From: Rhodococcus sp. 1168
GTDB lineage: Bacteria > Actinomycetota > Actinomycetes > Mycobacteriales > Mycobacteriaceae
Assembly (NCBI RefSeq): GCF_002091955.1
Contig: NZ_MKKY01000059.1
Coordinates: forward strand, 62,001-126,000
Direction of reading: 5' to 3'
DNA: 64,000 nt
Positions within the stretch are counted from its first letter, which is position 1. Each line of letters begins with the position of its first letter. Of the stretch, positions 1 through 8,695 are shown piece after piece. The notes under the pieces were generated by a model. That model worked only from the letters and a program-made list of their open reading frames with translations, did no database searches and was not told the origin of the DNA. The position numbers were made by a program, and so were the translations under genes.

Positions 1-618
1 CAAAACACCTTTACTGCTCAAGTCCACAATGAATTGGCTGAGACCTGTATGTCGGTCGGAAGTGTTCAGCGGTTCTGTTCGAGCAAGAACGATGAAGGCC
101 TCTGCGCGGTGGGCGCCGGATGTCCATACCTTGGTACCGGTTACCTGCCAGCCACCATCGACTCGGACACCCTTCGTGCGCACGCTGGCCAAGTCGGATC
201 CGGAGTCAGGCTCGCTCATACCGATGGCAAAGCAGCATTCTCCAGCAGCAATGCGCGGTAGATACTCGCGTTTTTGCTCCTCGGTCCCGTAGCGGAGCAG
301 TGAAGGAGCGATCTGCCGATCCGCTACCCACTGCGCTGCCACGGGTGCGCCGACAGCGAGTAGTTCTTCGGTCACCACGAAACGCTCCATATGGCTGCGG
401 CTGTGACCGCCGTACTCGCAAGGAATGGTCATTCCAACCCAACCGCGTGCGGCAAGACGTCGGGTGAAGCCTTCGTCCCAGCGCGTCAGCCACGTATCCA
501 CGGAGGGCGCGAGACGGCCTGCAGCGATTTCCTCGGCGAGGAATGAGCGGACCTCAGCGCGTAGCGACGTCATCTTCTCCGTCGGCCCGGTGAAGGGTGG
601 CGCGAAGGATGTGGTCAT
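1..618 (-). CDS. Acyl-CoA dehydrogenase, N-terminal part (runs off the window)
   Basis: The first 206 codons of an acyl-CoA dehydrogenase, a FAD flavoprotein that makes the alpha,beta double bond in acyl-CoA thioesters; the rest lies beyond base 1. The translation shows the helical N-terminal domain, the segment QIAPSLLRYGTEEQKREYL typical of the family, and the FAD/substrate stretch FAIGMSEPDSGSDLASVRT, then VTGTKVWTSGA in the middle beta domain. The ATG at 618 follows CAAGGAG at good spacing. It is divergent from an IclR gene, which is the likely regulator. Hydratase genes downstream suggest a beta-oxidation role. The family is clear; the substrate and exact subfamily are unknown. Confidence 0.9.
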   Translation of the reverse strand, partial: MTTSFAPPFTGPTEKMTSLRAEVRSFLAEEIAAGRLAPSVDTWLTRWDEGFTRRLAARGWVGMTIPCEYGGHSRSHMERFVVTEELLAVGAPVAAQWVADRQIAPSLLRYGTEEQKREYLPRIAAGECCFAIGMSEPDSGSDLASVRTKGVRVDGGWQVTGTKVWTSGAHRAEAFIVLARTEPLNTSDRHTGLSQFIVDLSSKGVL

Positions 619-679
619 TTGAACTCCTTGCTGGTTGGTGGCCGAGACCTTGAGGCGACGGTAGTACAGATTTAGACCC

Positions 680-707
680 TTACGCAATAGAGGAGCAGAT
701 TACGTAA
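680..707. promoter_or_regulatory. Candidate IclR operator, two related 8-mers
   Basis: TTACGCAA (680-687) and the perfect palindrome TTACGTAA (700-707) start 20 bp apart, about two helical turns, between the divergent acyl-CoA dehydrogenase and iclR-type genes. The local sequence is AT-richer than its surroundings. Assignment to the IclR protein is inferred from position only. Confidence 0.4.
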
Positions 708-745
708 ACAGGTAAACGCGGTTGAGGTGTTGTTACTGTGATCTC

Positions 746-1588
746 ATGACTGACGTGACTTCGAGCGCATCGAGTGGACTGAATGCCACAAGCAGTGACC
801 TGGCTTCCGCTACCAGCGAATCGGCGAAAGGGATCGGCGAGGACGGGCGGCTCGAGCTAGGCAAAGTGCCCGAGCGTCCGCGGCATCGCATGATCGACCG
901 CGTCGCAACAATCATGGAGATGGTTGCGCGATCCGGTAAGGGTATGACCCTGACCGAAGTGTCGAAAGAGCTCATGGCGCCGGTGAGCTCCACTCAAGGA
1001 CTTATGAACGGCCTTGTGTCCGTTGGGTATCTGGAAGAACGCGACCGCGTTTACACACTTGGAGCCGCGCTTTACCTTCTCAATGTCGTTGCAGGACGTC
1101 CTCCGGTTGCGGCGATTCGGCATGAGCAACTCGAACAGGTCCATGCGGAAACTGGGTTGACAACCGTCCTTTCCACCGCGGTGGGTGACGAACTCTTCTA
1201 CAGTGACCATGTCTCGTCCGACCCTCGCTACGCCTATCTTGCCGAGGGGCACCTGCGCAGATCGTTGCTGCGCACCTCGGCCGGCTGGTTGCTTCTCGCA
1301 GACAGGGAGCAACGTGATATTTGGGCGTACCTCAATTCGCGGCCTGCCGAGGACGCCGAGCGAGTGGACGCCTTCCTCCGAACCTTGACCGAACTCCGCG
1401 AGACCCGTGTGTGCATGGCCCCCACGATCGGAGAGGACGATTCCGACGGTGTTTCTATCGCCCTTCGCGAAAGCGGTCGCACTATCGCTGTCCTCGGCGC
1501 CGTCGGTTCGGTGTCGGATATTGCGGATCGGCGTGAGGAGCTCCTCGAAATATGTCTGCGCCACGCGGCCAGCTGGGGTCTGCGCTGA
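746..1588 (+). CDS. IclR-family transcriptional regulator
   Basis: A 280-residue regulator. After a Ser/Ala-rich 40-residue lead there is a winged helix-turn-helix (about residues 45-110, including MTLTEVSKELMAPVSSTQG and GYLEERDRVYTLG), followed by the effector-binding IclR domain. This is the usual IclR length. An in-frame TTG lies at 722, but ATG 746 is preferred; neither has a strong Shine-Dalgarno sequence. It is divergent from the acyl-CoA dehydrogenase and next to hydratase and TRAP genes, so it probably controls this catabolic cluster in response to a carboxylate or CoA-ester intermediate. The ligand cannot be read from sequence. Confidence 0.88.
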   Translation: MTDVTSSASSGLNATSSDLASATSESAKGIGEDGRLELGKVPERPRHRMIDRVATIMEMVARSGKGMTLTEVSKELMAPVSSTQGLMNGLVSVGYLEERDRVYTLGAALYLLNVVAGRPPVAAIRHEQLEQVHAETGLTTVLSTAVGDELFYSDHVSSDPRYAYLAEGHLRRSLLRTSAGWLLLADREQRDIWAYLNSRPAEDAERVDAFLRTLTELRETRVCMAPTIGEDDSDGVSIALRESGRTIAVLGAVGSVSDIADRREELLEICLRHAASWGLR

Positions 1589-1591
1589 CCG

Positions 1592-1625
1592 CGCGTGGTT
1601 GAACCGGCGGCAGGGCAACCACGCG
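1592..1625. terminator. Hairpin between convergent genes
   Basis: CGCGTGGTT (1592-1600) pairs perfectly with AACCACGCG (1617-1625) across a 16-nt loop, in the 57-nt gap between the convergent iclR-type gene and the enoyl-CoA hydratase. It has no T tract, so termination is inferred from position and stem. Confidence 0.4.
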
Positions 1626-1645
1626 GGCGGCATCGTCGTGAACTT

Positions 1646-2452
1646 TCAGGCTCCGCGATACTGGCCTGGCCTCTTGTCGACGAAAGCGGTGATGGCCTCC
1701 TGGTGGTCCTCCGTGTGATGAGCCATGGCCTGCATGGCCGCAGATAGCTGCAATAGTGACTCCAGCGACTGATGTTCCGACTCCCGCAACAGCTGTTTCG
1801 TCATTCGCACCGAGTGCGGTGGGTTCTTGGCCACGCGCGCGGCCAACTCCATCGCCTTCTCTACCAGCTCGTCTGGCTCGACCACGTAGTTGACCAACCC
1901 CCATTCGAGCGCCGTCGCCGCAGGGACCCGGTCGCCGGTGAGCGCCATTTCCGCTGTCCGTGCACGGCCGATCGTCTTGGTCAGCAACCATGCGCCACCG
2001 TCGCCTGGGATGATGCCGAGTTGGACGAAGCTCTCTGCAAAGAAAGCTTTGGTCGAGGCGACCCGCAGGTCGCACATCAATGCCAGATCGCACCCTGCAC
2101 CGACGGCGGGCCCGTTGACAGCCGCGATCACGGGAACCTCGCAGTGGTAGAGCGCAATTGGTATGCGCTGGATTCCGGACCGATAGCCGTTGTAGATGGT
2201 GTGCGGGCTGCCCCCGAAAATACTGGTGCGATTGACCATGTCCTTGACGTTGCCTCCAGCAGAAAAGGCGGTTCCCGCACCAGTGAGCACGACGGCTCTG
2301 ACATCGGGGTCCGCGTTGACCGCGGCGACGCGCTCACACAGCGCATCGATCATCGATGCGTCGGAGATGGCGTTGCGAGTCTCGGGCATATTCAACGTCC
2401 ACGTTTCGACGTGGTCGGAGCGGCTGATGAGAAGTGGAGACGAGCCGGACAT
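1646..2452 (-). CDS. Enoyl-CoA hydratase/isomerase family protein
   Basis: A 268-residue crotonase-fold protein that hydrates or isomerises enoyl-CoA. Visible hallmarks are NMPETRNAISDASM near the N terminus, the first oxyanion-hole loop VVLTGAGTAFSAGGNVKDM, and the second oxyanion region PVIAAVNGPAVGAGCDLALM, followed by FVQLGIIPGDGGAWLL with the acidic/glycine positions of active members. The ATG at 2452 gives MSGSSPLL; the open frame continues upstream but that part reads as out-of-frame TRAP sequence. It lies 47 nt downstream of the TRAP permease gene on the same strand and is probably co-transcribed. The substrate is not determinable. Confidence 0.9.
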   Translation of the reverse strand: MSGSSPLLISRSDHVETWTLNMPETRNAISDASMIDALCERVAAVNADPDVRAVVLTGAGTAFSAGGNVKDMVNRTSIFGGSPHTIYNGYRSGIQRIPIALYHCEVPVIAAVNGPAVGAGCDLALMCDLRVASTKAFFAESFVQLGIIPGDGGAWLLTKTIGRARTAEMALTGDRVPAATALEWGLVNYVVEPDELVEKAMELAARVAKNPPHSVRMTKQLLRESEHQSLESLLQLSAAMQAMAHHTEDHQEAITAFVDKRPGQYRGA

Positions 2453-2499
2453 ACGGTGTCCATTCTGTTGAGGGGTTGTGCAGGCGATCACGGCAGGAA

Positions 2500-3786
2500 T
2501 TAGTGCATGGAGTTGGGAAGCCACAGGACCAGCGCCGGGAAGATGAGGAACACCAGCGCTATCAGCAGCATGGCACCCACATATGGTGCGGCACCGCGGA
2601 ATACGTCTTCGACGCGCTGACCGGAAGACTTGGCCACCACGAAGACGTTCAGACCCATCGGTGGGGTGACCAGACCGATCTCGGCGAGAAGCACCACGAA
2701 TATGCCGAACCACACAGGGTCGTACCCAAGTTCGACCGCCAGTGGCAGGACCACGGGGACAGTCAGTGCGATGATCGCGATCTGGTCCATGAAGAAGCCC
2801 AGAATCAGATAGAGCATCGCGATGAACAACATGATGACTACCGCCGGTAGCGCCAGTCCGCCGACCCACGCAACAATCGCCGGTGTCACACGAGTCTCGG
2901 TGAGAAAATGGCCGAAGACATGGGCCCCGACAATGATTGCGAAGATCATCGCCGTGGTCTTGGTGGATTCGACGAGCGTCTTGCCGATCGCGGACAGGGA
3001 GAACTTGCCCTTCGAGGTGACCAGAATCAATGCGGCCACGCAACCGAGTGCTGCGGCTTCGGTGGCTGTGGCGACGCCCAAATAGATCGAGCCGACCACG
3101 GCCAGGAAGACGAACACCAGTGGCAACGCCGAGACGATAGCCCGGCCCTTTTCGGCCCAGGATGCCTTCTCCCCGTGCGGGACATTCTGTGGATTGCGAA
3201 TCATTGAGATATACATGGTGGCGATGAGTGACAGCGCGATGATCAGGCCTGGAACGAAGCCGGCTACGAGCTGGTCGCCGACACTGACCTCGGCGGTGAT
3301 TGCATAGAAGACCAGAATGATCGAAGGTGGGATCATCGCGGCAAGAGTGCCGACCACAGCGACGCTACCGCCCGCCATTTTGGGGCTGTACCCCTCATCG
3401 ATCATTTTGACCGTAGAGGTCTGGGCGAGTGTCGCGGCCGCAGCGGTGGAGGAACCGGACACCGACGCGAACGCGGTGCCCGCCGCGATGGAGGCCACCG
3501 CAGTGCCGCCCCGGATGCGGCCGACCACAGCACGAGTGGCGTCGAACAACGAGTCCAACAGCCCGGACAGCATTATCAGGTGCGCCATAAGTATGAACAG
3601 GGGAACTGCGGACAAAGAGAAGCTCATCACCGAGGTCGCCGGCGCGGTCTGCATCACGCCGTCGAGCACACTAGGCCCACTGACTAACGCAATACCGACT
3701 ATGCCTGCACCCAAGATGGCGAACGAGACCGGAACACGGACGAGGATCAGTACGAGTAACAGCAAAACGATCAGTAGGGCAGTCAT
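2500..3786 (-). CDS. TRAP transporter large permease (DctM family)
   Basis: A 428-residue membrane protein with about 12 hydrophobic segments, the DctM topology. It is the sodium-coupled channel subunit of a tripartite ATP-independent periplasmic (TRAP) transporter for organic acids. Recognisable stretches include VPVSFAILGAGIVGIALVS near the start, GGTAVASIAAGTAFASVSGSS, and MIPPSIILVFYAITAEVSVG. Its ATG at 3786 is 1 nt from the end of the small permease gene, so the pair is translationally linked. All three subunits are present in order P-Q-M. TRAP systems are much less common in actinobacteria than in marine proteobacteria. The solute is likely a carboxylate used by the neighbouring CoA enzymes. 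Confidence 0.93.
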   Translation of the reverse strand: MTALLIVLLLLVLILVRVPVSFAILGAGIVGIALVSGPSVLDGVMQTAPATSVMSFSLSAVPLFILMAHLIMLSGLLDSLFDATRAVVGRIRGGTAVASIAAGTAFASVSGSSTAAAATLAQTSTVKMIDEGYSPKMAGGSVAVVGTLAAMIPPSIILVFYAITAEVSVGDQLVAGFVPGLIIALSLIATMYISMIRNPQNVPHGEKASWAEKGRAIVSALPLVFVFLAVVGSIYLGVATATEAAALGCVAALILVTSKGKFSLSAIGKTLVESTKTTAMIFAIIVGAHVFGHFLTETRVTPAIVAWVGGLALPAVVIMLFIAMLYLILGFFMDQIAIIALTVPVVLPLAVELGYDPVWFGIFVVLLAEIGLVTPPMGLNVFVVAKSSGQRVEDVFRGAAPYVGAMLLIALVFLIFPALVLWLPNSMH

Positions 3787-3787
3787 G

Positions 3788-4435
3788 TCAGCTTCCTTCC
3801 GTCGTGCCGTTGGTCTCGTAGTCGGTGGAAACCCGGTCCACCGACGAGGTCAGTTCGCGGTACAGGTCGATTGCGACGACTATGGCGCCAAGGATTGCGG
3901 CGACGGGAATGATCGACTTCCACGACCAGGTCGGCCAGGGGAGGTCTGCCATGCCAGGGGGCGGCGCCTGCCCGGTGACGAAAGCGAAGTGAGCCGCCTG
4001 CGTGCTCGAATAGACCAGCAGGACAAGTGAACCGAGAATAAGTAGGTAGGTCAGGATCAGGAGGATCTTACGTGCGAGAACTGGAACTCGTTCGAATATC
4101 GTCGCCACTGCCACATGTGCACCCGAGCGATACGCAGTCACGGTGCCGAAGAATGCAATCGACATCATCAAATATTGCTCTACCAGCCCGACGTTCCAGC
4201 CCAGGGGTGAGTCGAAGGCCATTCGGGAGACGACCTCTACCGTGGTGAGAACAGCGATCACCGCGATGGCAGTTGATGAAATCACTGCGCATACTGCCGA
4301 GATCCCGTTCTGGACCGCGTCCAGTCGCGGATGGTCGGTGGCCAGGTACCCGAAAGTCGTACGCTGTGCAGGAGACTCCCCATGCTGGTAGAAGATGGTC
4401 TCGGGCTGGACGGAGGGGCTCGTGCTGCCGATCAC
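3788..4435 (-). CDS. TRAP transporter small permease (DctQ family)
   Basis: A 215-residue protein with four hydrophobic segments (roughly residues 45-70, 85-105, 125-150 and 165-190), the DctQ architecture. It bridges the solute receptor to the large permease. A conserved-type stretch is GWNVGLVEQYLMMSIAFFGTV. The GTG start at 4433-4435 overlaps the receptor stop as GTGA. The N terminus is about 40 residues longer than the first membrane segment requires, so an internal start is possible, but the overlap supports the one given. Confidence 0.88.
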   Translation of the reverse strand: MIGSTSPSVQPETIFYQHGESPAQRTTFGYLATDHPRLDAVQNGISAVCAVISSTAIAVIAVLTTVEVVSRMAFDSPLGWNVGLVEQYLMMSIAFFGTVTAYRSGAHVAVATIFERVPVLARKILLILTYLLILGSLVLLVYSSTQAAHFAFVTGQAPPPGMADLPWPTWSWKSIIPVAAILGAIVVAIDLYRELTSSVDRVSTDYETNGTTEGS

Positions 4436-5568
4436 TTCGTCTCACCGGCTTCCTGCGCCCCTGCGTCGTCGAATGCGGCAGTCGCTTCATCGAGAATTCG
4501 CTGCGCAGGTAGGCCGATGGCAGTCAGGTCGTCGACCCAATTTCGGCGCACGTCCTCCGCGATCGAATCCCACGCACGGCGGTTTTCATCGGTGACCAGA
4601 TCCATTTGTACGCCTGCGTCGAGCATCGCCTGCTTGGATTCGTCCACGGACTTCTGAACCTCTATGCACGCCGCTTCCTGGGCGACATCGGATGCCTCGG
4701 TGAGCACGGCACGCTGCTGATCCGAGAGGTCTTGCCACACGCTCTCGGAAACCGAGTAGGTCGCTGTGAACCCGCCCAATTCCGCGCCGACGGTGGAGTA
4801 GTGCAGAACTTCTTCCAGTTTGTATGGAGTGACGCTGACGGGGCTCGCCAACGTCCCCTCGACTGTTCCACGAGAAATCGCCTCGTACAGGTCCCCGATC
4901 GGCATCGAGACACCGGCTGCGCCTGCCACATCGACCACTCGATCTGCGACTCCGCCGGTCGATCGCATGATCTTGCCATCCAGATCCGCAGCCGAGTTGA
5001 TCGGGAAGTTACCGCTCATGGCCTCGTATCCGGACACGTACGCGACCCACAGGGGATGCACATCTTGCTGCCGGAGTTCGTGCTCGAAGAGTGTCGTTCC
5101 GGGTTGCATCATCGCCCGCATCGCGTTGGCACCAACGCATGAGTTTTCGGTGAGTCCAGGAAGATCGCCGACGTTCGACAAAGGCAGCTGGGTGCCGACG
5201 TAGGCGGGAGAGACCGCTGCGATCTGCGTGACACCGGTGCGGAGCAATGCAGGCGTATCGCTCTGCTTGCCGAGCTGACCCGATGCGAAGTACTCGACCT
5301 GCAGCCCCACATCTGGACCGTCCGCCCGCAGGATGTCGAGGAAGATCTTCGTTCCACTTCGACCGATTGGGTGGGTGGCAGAGAAACTGTCTGCAATCTT
5401 GAGGATCACGTCGCCGTTGTCGTCGTGTGGGGCTGCGCAGGCCGCCAACGTCAGGAGTGAGACTAGGACACCCGCGGTCTGCTTGCGGCGTCTGCCTGGA
5501 CGAATACTTCGGTAGCGACGGACTGTATGCGGTGACGCGGCGCTGACAAAAGCGTTCAAAGCGACCAC
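4432..5568 (-). CDS. TRAP transporter solute-binding lipoprotein (DctP family)
   Basis: A 378-residue extracytoplasmic receptor. A basic RPGRRRK patch and a hydrophobic segment end in the lipobox LAAC, so it is probably a lipoprotein anchored at its Cys; this suits a Gram-positive-type envelope. The mature part shows the DctP pattern: LKIADSFSATHPIG, YFASGQLGKQSD, and the ligand-contacting segment DLDGKIMRSTGG with the conserved Arg that holds the solute carboxylate. The start is uncertain: a TTG at 5616 is open, but GTG 5568 has GGAAG just upstream and leaves a shorter leader. It is the first gene of the P-Q-M operon. Confidence 0.85.
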   Translation of the reverse strand: MVALNAFVSAASPHTVRRYRSIRPGRRRKQTAGVLVSLLTLAACAAPHDDNGDVILKIADSFSATHPIGRSGTKIFLDILRADGPDVGLQVEYFASGQLGKQSDTPALLRTGVTQIAAVSPAYVGTQLPLSNVGDLPGLTENSCVGANAMRAMMQPGTTLFEHELRQQDVHPLWVAYVSGYEAMSGNFPINSAADLDGKIMRSTGGVADRVVDVAGAAGVSMPIGDLYEAISRGTVEGTLASPVSVTPYKLEEVLHYSTVGAELGGFTATYSVSESVWQDLSDQQRAVLTEASDVAQEAACIEVQKSVDESKQAMLDAGVQMDLVTDENRRAWDSIAEDVRRNWVDDLTAIGLPAQRILDEATAAFDDAGAQEAGETK

Positions 5569-5765
5569 TACTTCCGTATTGAAGGAATCAGATATGTATA
5601 TACGTACCCGACGCAAGAAAGGCTACCGAGTGATTGGGGTCACTGTCAATGTCCGGGGTGAGTATTCGAGGACCCACTCCGCCAGAGGTGCGTCGTGAAG
5701 CTGGGATGGAATGGCTACACGCGCTTCAACATTCGGACGAGGTTTCGGGGAGTGGCCCAGCAGTC

Positions 5766-6536
5766 TCAGCGGCCACGGAATTGCGGTACGCGCCGCTGGC
5801 CGAACGCGGAGACTGCTTCCTGCGAATCAGCGGTTCCCAGAAGTCTGATCTGTCGGTGCTTCTCGGTTTCGAGTGCGCTTGCCAGCGAAGTCGCCGGATC
5901 TGCAATCGACGCTTTCGACGCGGCCATGCCCAGAGGTGCATTTTCCAGCCATGATCGCAGGCGAGTCATGGCCGCCTCGTCGACTGCTCCATCATCTGCC
6001 AACTCATCAACCAGCCCTCACGACAATGCTGTGTGCGCGTCGAGCGCCTCTGCTCCGATAAGCATCTGATTCGCACGAGCCGGACCTATTCGTCGAGGAA
6101 GCGACCAAGTGAGTCCTGCATCTGCAGAGAGCCCAATCTTCGTGAAGGGTGCACCCAGTTTTCCGCTCTTGGCGCAGATGACGTGGTCGCATGCCGCAGC
6201 AATCCCTAGGCCAGCGCCGAACGCGCCACCCTCGACCGCAGCGAAAACCGGACGTGCGTTGGAAGCGATGGCCGACACAACTGCCGCAAGGTGATCGAAG
6301 CGTGTCTGATCGGCAGTAAAACCTGCGGGGTCCCGTAGGTCGCCGCCACTGCAGAAGTAACCGTCCGCGCCAGTTATCAAGATTCCCGCAACGTCCTCGG
6401 CTACCTCCTCGAGGAGGGTCCGAAGAATCTCTCGCATAGCGAGGCTGAGCGCGTTTCGATGACCAGGGTTGTTGAGCGTGAGGACCTGTATGCGTCCTTC
6501 GCGTCGAGATTGGACAAGTTCGGACAAGGTATCCAC
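5766..6536 (-). pseudogene. Enoyl-CoA hydratase family gene with an in-frame stop (TGG to TGA)
   Basis: A crotonase-family reading frame of 257 codons, the normal length, interrupted by TGA at 6018-6020. Before the stop are VLTLNNPGHRNALSLAMR, ILITGADGYFCSGGDL and PVFAAVEGGAFGAGLGIAAA (both oxyanion-hole regions). After it the same frame continues as GLVDELADDG and then a standard crotonase C terminus ending QRRVPQFRGR. Family members read a Trp or similar just before GLVD, so a single TGG-to-TGA change explains it. The 5' end is taken as GTG 6536 but is uncertain. The truncated product would lack the C-terminal trimerisation helices. Possible explanations are a real recent null mutation or a sequencing error. 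Confidence 0.85.
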
Positions 6537-6783
6537 CCTTCGATCGACCCCGAAGCGTTGCGAAGACCGTATGGCCCGTGCAGTGTGCGTGATCACAGTC
6601 ACGTGTGCCCCCTCAACCAGAGGGTAACCCCGAGGTCGCGTCGTCAGGGGACGTCGAAGCACCACTAGCGACTGGTAATGAAGAAGTCGATACGGCATGT
6701 CGACCCGGTTCGTCAGAGATGAGCAGGCAATCCTCGACGGCTCGAGCACCGATTGCGTCGTATTCGAAGGGTATAAACGAGGG

Positions 6784-7203
6784 ATGCCATCGATCGACAC
6801 TTCCGCGCCGCCCACCACTCCGCTTCGTACTGCGGCCCGATTTGCGCTGTCCGGTGCGCTGGTATTCGCCGGATTGAGCCACCTCTTCTGGGCGCGCGAG
6901 GATTTCCAAGCTCAGGTCCCAGGATCTATTCCCCTCGATCCCGACGGCGTCGTCATGGCTTCCGGTGGTGTCGAGATAGTGCTCGGCGTCGGGCTTGCCG
7001 TGCTGCCGCGCGATCGGGTTCGGATAGGCAGGCTCCTTGCGACCTTCTTCGTTGCGGTGTTCCCCGGAAACCTCGCTCAGTACCGCAACAAGCGGGACGC
7101 ATTCGGCTTGGACACCGATCGGCGACGGTTCATCAGACTGCTGTTTCAGCCGGTTCTTGCGGCCTGGGCACTGTGGTCCACCGCCGTCCCCAAGCGCAGG
7201 TAG
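6784..7203 (+). CDS. DoxX-like small membrane protein
   Basis: A 139-residue protein with about four hydrophobic segments. LSGALVFAGLSHLFWAREDF and ASGGVEIVLGVGLAVLP resemble DoxX/MauE-type membrane proteins, and the C terminus has VFPGNLAQYRNKRDAFGLD, a pattern frequent in actinobacterial DoxX-like proteins. ATG 6784 follows GAGGG very closely and AAGGG further up. The function is unknown; the family is often linked to redox or quinone metabolism. It is divergent from the broken hydratase gene, with a 247-nt gap in which I see no further gene. Confidence 0.72.
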   Translation: MPSIDTSAPPTTPLRTAARFALSGALVFAGLSHLFWAREDFQAQVPGSIPLDPDGVVMASGGVEIVLGVGLAVLPRDRVRIGRLLATFFVAVFPGNLAQYRNKRDAFGLDTDRRRFIRLLFQPVLAAWALWSTAVPKRR

Positions 7204-7370
7204 TCCCTACCGCCCTGTCGTCGGTGACGTTGTTCTGTCCAACCCTTGTTCAACCAAGAAATTTGGCTTCGGGTCGCCGTCCGAACTTCGGACAGGAATG
7301 TTCCGAAATACCTTCGACGCACACTAGAACGTGTTCTCATTGGGTCTCCAGCACTCGACAGGAGCATCTA

Positions 7371-7841
7371 GTGACGCGTGACGACGTCGCGGAAATCGAA
7401 CAACTGAAATATCGGTACCTTCGGACCCTCGACTGCCGCAGGTGGGACGAATTCGCAGAGACCCTCACCGAGGATGTAGTTGCCGAATACGGTGAACACC
7501 TGCGGTTTACCTCACGCGATGATGTCCTTGCTTTCATGCGCTCGGCGATGGTGCCGGGACTCATTACCGAGCATCGCGTGGACCACCCTGAGATCCTCGT
7601 CGAGGGGAACAGTGCCAGTGGGGTCTGGTACCTGTCCGACATGGTCATGCATCCCAAGTATGGCGCCATACTCAGAGGTGCAGCCTTCTACAACGACCGC
7701 TATCGGCGGGGCGACGACGGTCGTTGGCGCATAGCGCACACCGGATACACCCGAACCTACGAATTCACACACGAGCTCACCAGTCTGCCCGGATTTCGGA
7801 TGACGGCAGATCCGTGGCAGGACGGAAGGACGCAGTTGTGA
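7371..7841 (+). CDS. SnoaL-like / nuclear transport factor 2-fold protein
   Basis: A 156-residue NTF2-fold protein. The pattern EIEQLKYRYLRTLDCRRWDEF at the start, VDHPEILVEGNSASGVWYL in the middle, and the sheet-forming YNDRYRRGDDGRWRIAHTGYTR are typical of the SnoaL-like / gamma-BHC dehydrochlorinase-like group, which includes dehydratases, isomerases and hydrolases of cyclic substrates. GTG 7371 follows ACAGGAG at 5-7 nt. Its stop overlaps the start of the next gene (GTGA), so the two are an operon and probably act on the same compound. Confidence 0.82.
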   Translation: MTRDDVAEIEQLKYRYLRTLDCRRWDEFAETLTEDVVAEYGEHLRFTSRDDVLAFMRSAMVPGLITEHRVDHPEILVEGNSASGVWYLSDMVMHPKYGAILRGAAFYNDRYRRGDDGRWRIAHTGYTRTYEFTHELTSLPGFRMTADPWQDGRTQL

Positions 7842-8605
7842 CCGAAAACCTCACTGGCAAGGTCGCTTTGATCACCGGCGGCGGCCAGGGCATCGGACGG
7901 GGCGTTGCGCTGGAGTTCGCGCGCGCGGGGGCCAAGTGCTTCCTCGTCGGCCGTACCCGCTCGAAACTCGAGGCTGTAGCCGAAGAGATTGCTCAAGTGA
8001 CCTCGGCAGCAGACGTCGCAGTCTACGAGGTGGACATCGCCTCGGACGGTGCCTGCGAGGCTGCTGTGAGCGCAGCATTGGAGACCTTCGGGGGCGTCGA
8101 CATTCTGGTCAACAACGCGAACTCCGCCTTCCCGGTACCCCTCGACGAATCCGGCGACGACTTTTTCGACTACGCCCTGAGAACGGGACCACGTGCGGTA
8201 CTGCGTCTGATGCGAGCCGTCCACCCATCGATGGTCGAGCGGGGTGGGGGAGTCATCATCACGATGATCACTTCGTCTGCAGTTCGTTGGGACACATCAG
8301 GATTCGGGGTCTACGCCGCCACCAAGGAAGCCATGCGGGTGCTGACTCGGACCGCCTCCAGTGAATGGGGACATGAAGGCATCCGCGCACATTGCGTTGC
8401 CCCGCACGCATTGACACCAGCCCTCGAGTGGTGGATAGAAAACAATCCGGAGGAAGCCGAAGAGTTCGTTCGGACGATCCCAATGGGGCGTATCGGCGAT
8501 CCTGAACGCGACATCGGTCAAGCAGTTGCCTTTTTGGCCTCGGATTCCTCACGCTATCTGAGCGGCGCTGTCATCCCGTTGGACGGCGGTCAGTCCCGCT
8601 GGTGA
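7838..8605 (+). CDS. Short-chain dehydrogenase/reductase (SDR)
   Basis: A 255-residue classical SDR oxidoreductase. The nucleotide motif TGGGQGIG is at residues 13-20, the NNA motif (VNNANS) near 91, Ser146/147 in the catalytic strand, and Tyr159-x3-Lys163 (YAATK) forms the catalytic pair. The C-terminal part RIGDPERDIGQAVAFLASD and the ending SGAVIPLDGGQSRW are standard. NAD(P) preference is not clear. The GTG start overlaps the SnoaL-like stop. It probably oxidises a beta-hydroxyacyl or alicyclic alcohol intermediate of the cluster. Confidence 0.92.
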   Translation: MTENLTGKVALITGGGQGIGRGVALEFARAGAKCFLVGRTRSKLEAVAEEIAQVTSAADVAVYEVDIASDGACEAAVSAALETFGGVDILVNNANSAFPVPLDESGDDFFDYALRTGPRAVLRLMRAVHPSMVERGGGVIITMITSSAVRWDTSGFGVYAATKEAMRVLTRTASSEWGHEGIRAHCVAPHALTPALEWWIENNPEEAEEFVRTIPMGRIGDPERDIGQAVAFLASDSSRYLSGAVIPLDGGQSRW

Positions 8606-8651
8606 CCCCAGTGTTCAACCTACGTTGACGCTCGCCGCCTTGAAACGCAAA

Positions 8652-8680
8652 GGCCCGCACCCATTCTTCGGGTGCGGGCC
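8652..8680 (-). terminator. Intrinsic-type terminator between SDR and OYE genes
   Basis: A perfect 11-bp GC-rich stem, GGCCCGCACCC (8652-8662) with GGGTGCGGGCC (8670-8680), and a 7-nt loop. Read on the minus strand it is followed by TTTGCGTTT, so it best fits termination of the old-yellow-enzyme gene; it may also stop the convergent SDR transcript. Confidence 0.75.
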
Positions 8681-8695
8681 ATAAGCGGCGTGGCG

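Noticed and set aside
1646..3043. Long frame joining the enoyl-CoA hydratase to upstream sequence as a fusion
   Set aside because: The upstream part is an alternative frame of the TRAP permease gene; the hydratase begins at 2452.
6018..6020. In-frame TGA in the enoyl-CoA hydratase as a selenocysteine codon
   Set aside because: The position is normally Trp or another hydrophobic residue, no catalytic Cys is expected there, and no SECIS-like hairpin follows.
7204..7370. A gene between the DoxX-like and SnoaL-like genes
   Set aside because: No frame with a plausible start and composition; treated as intergenic.
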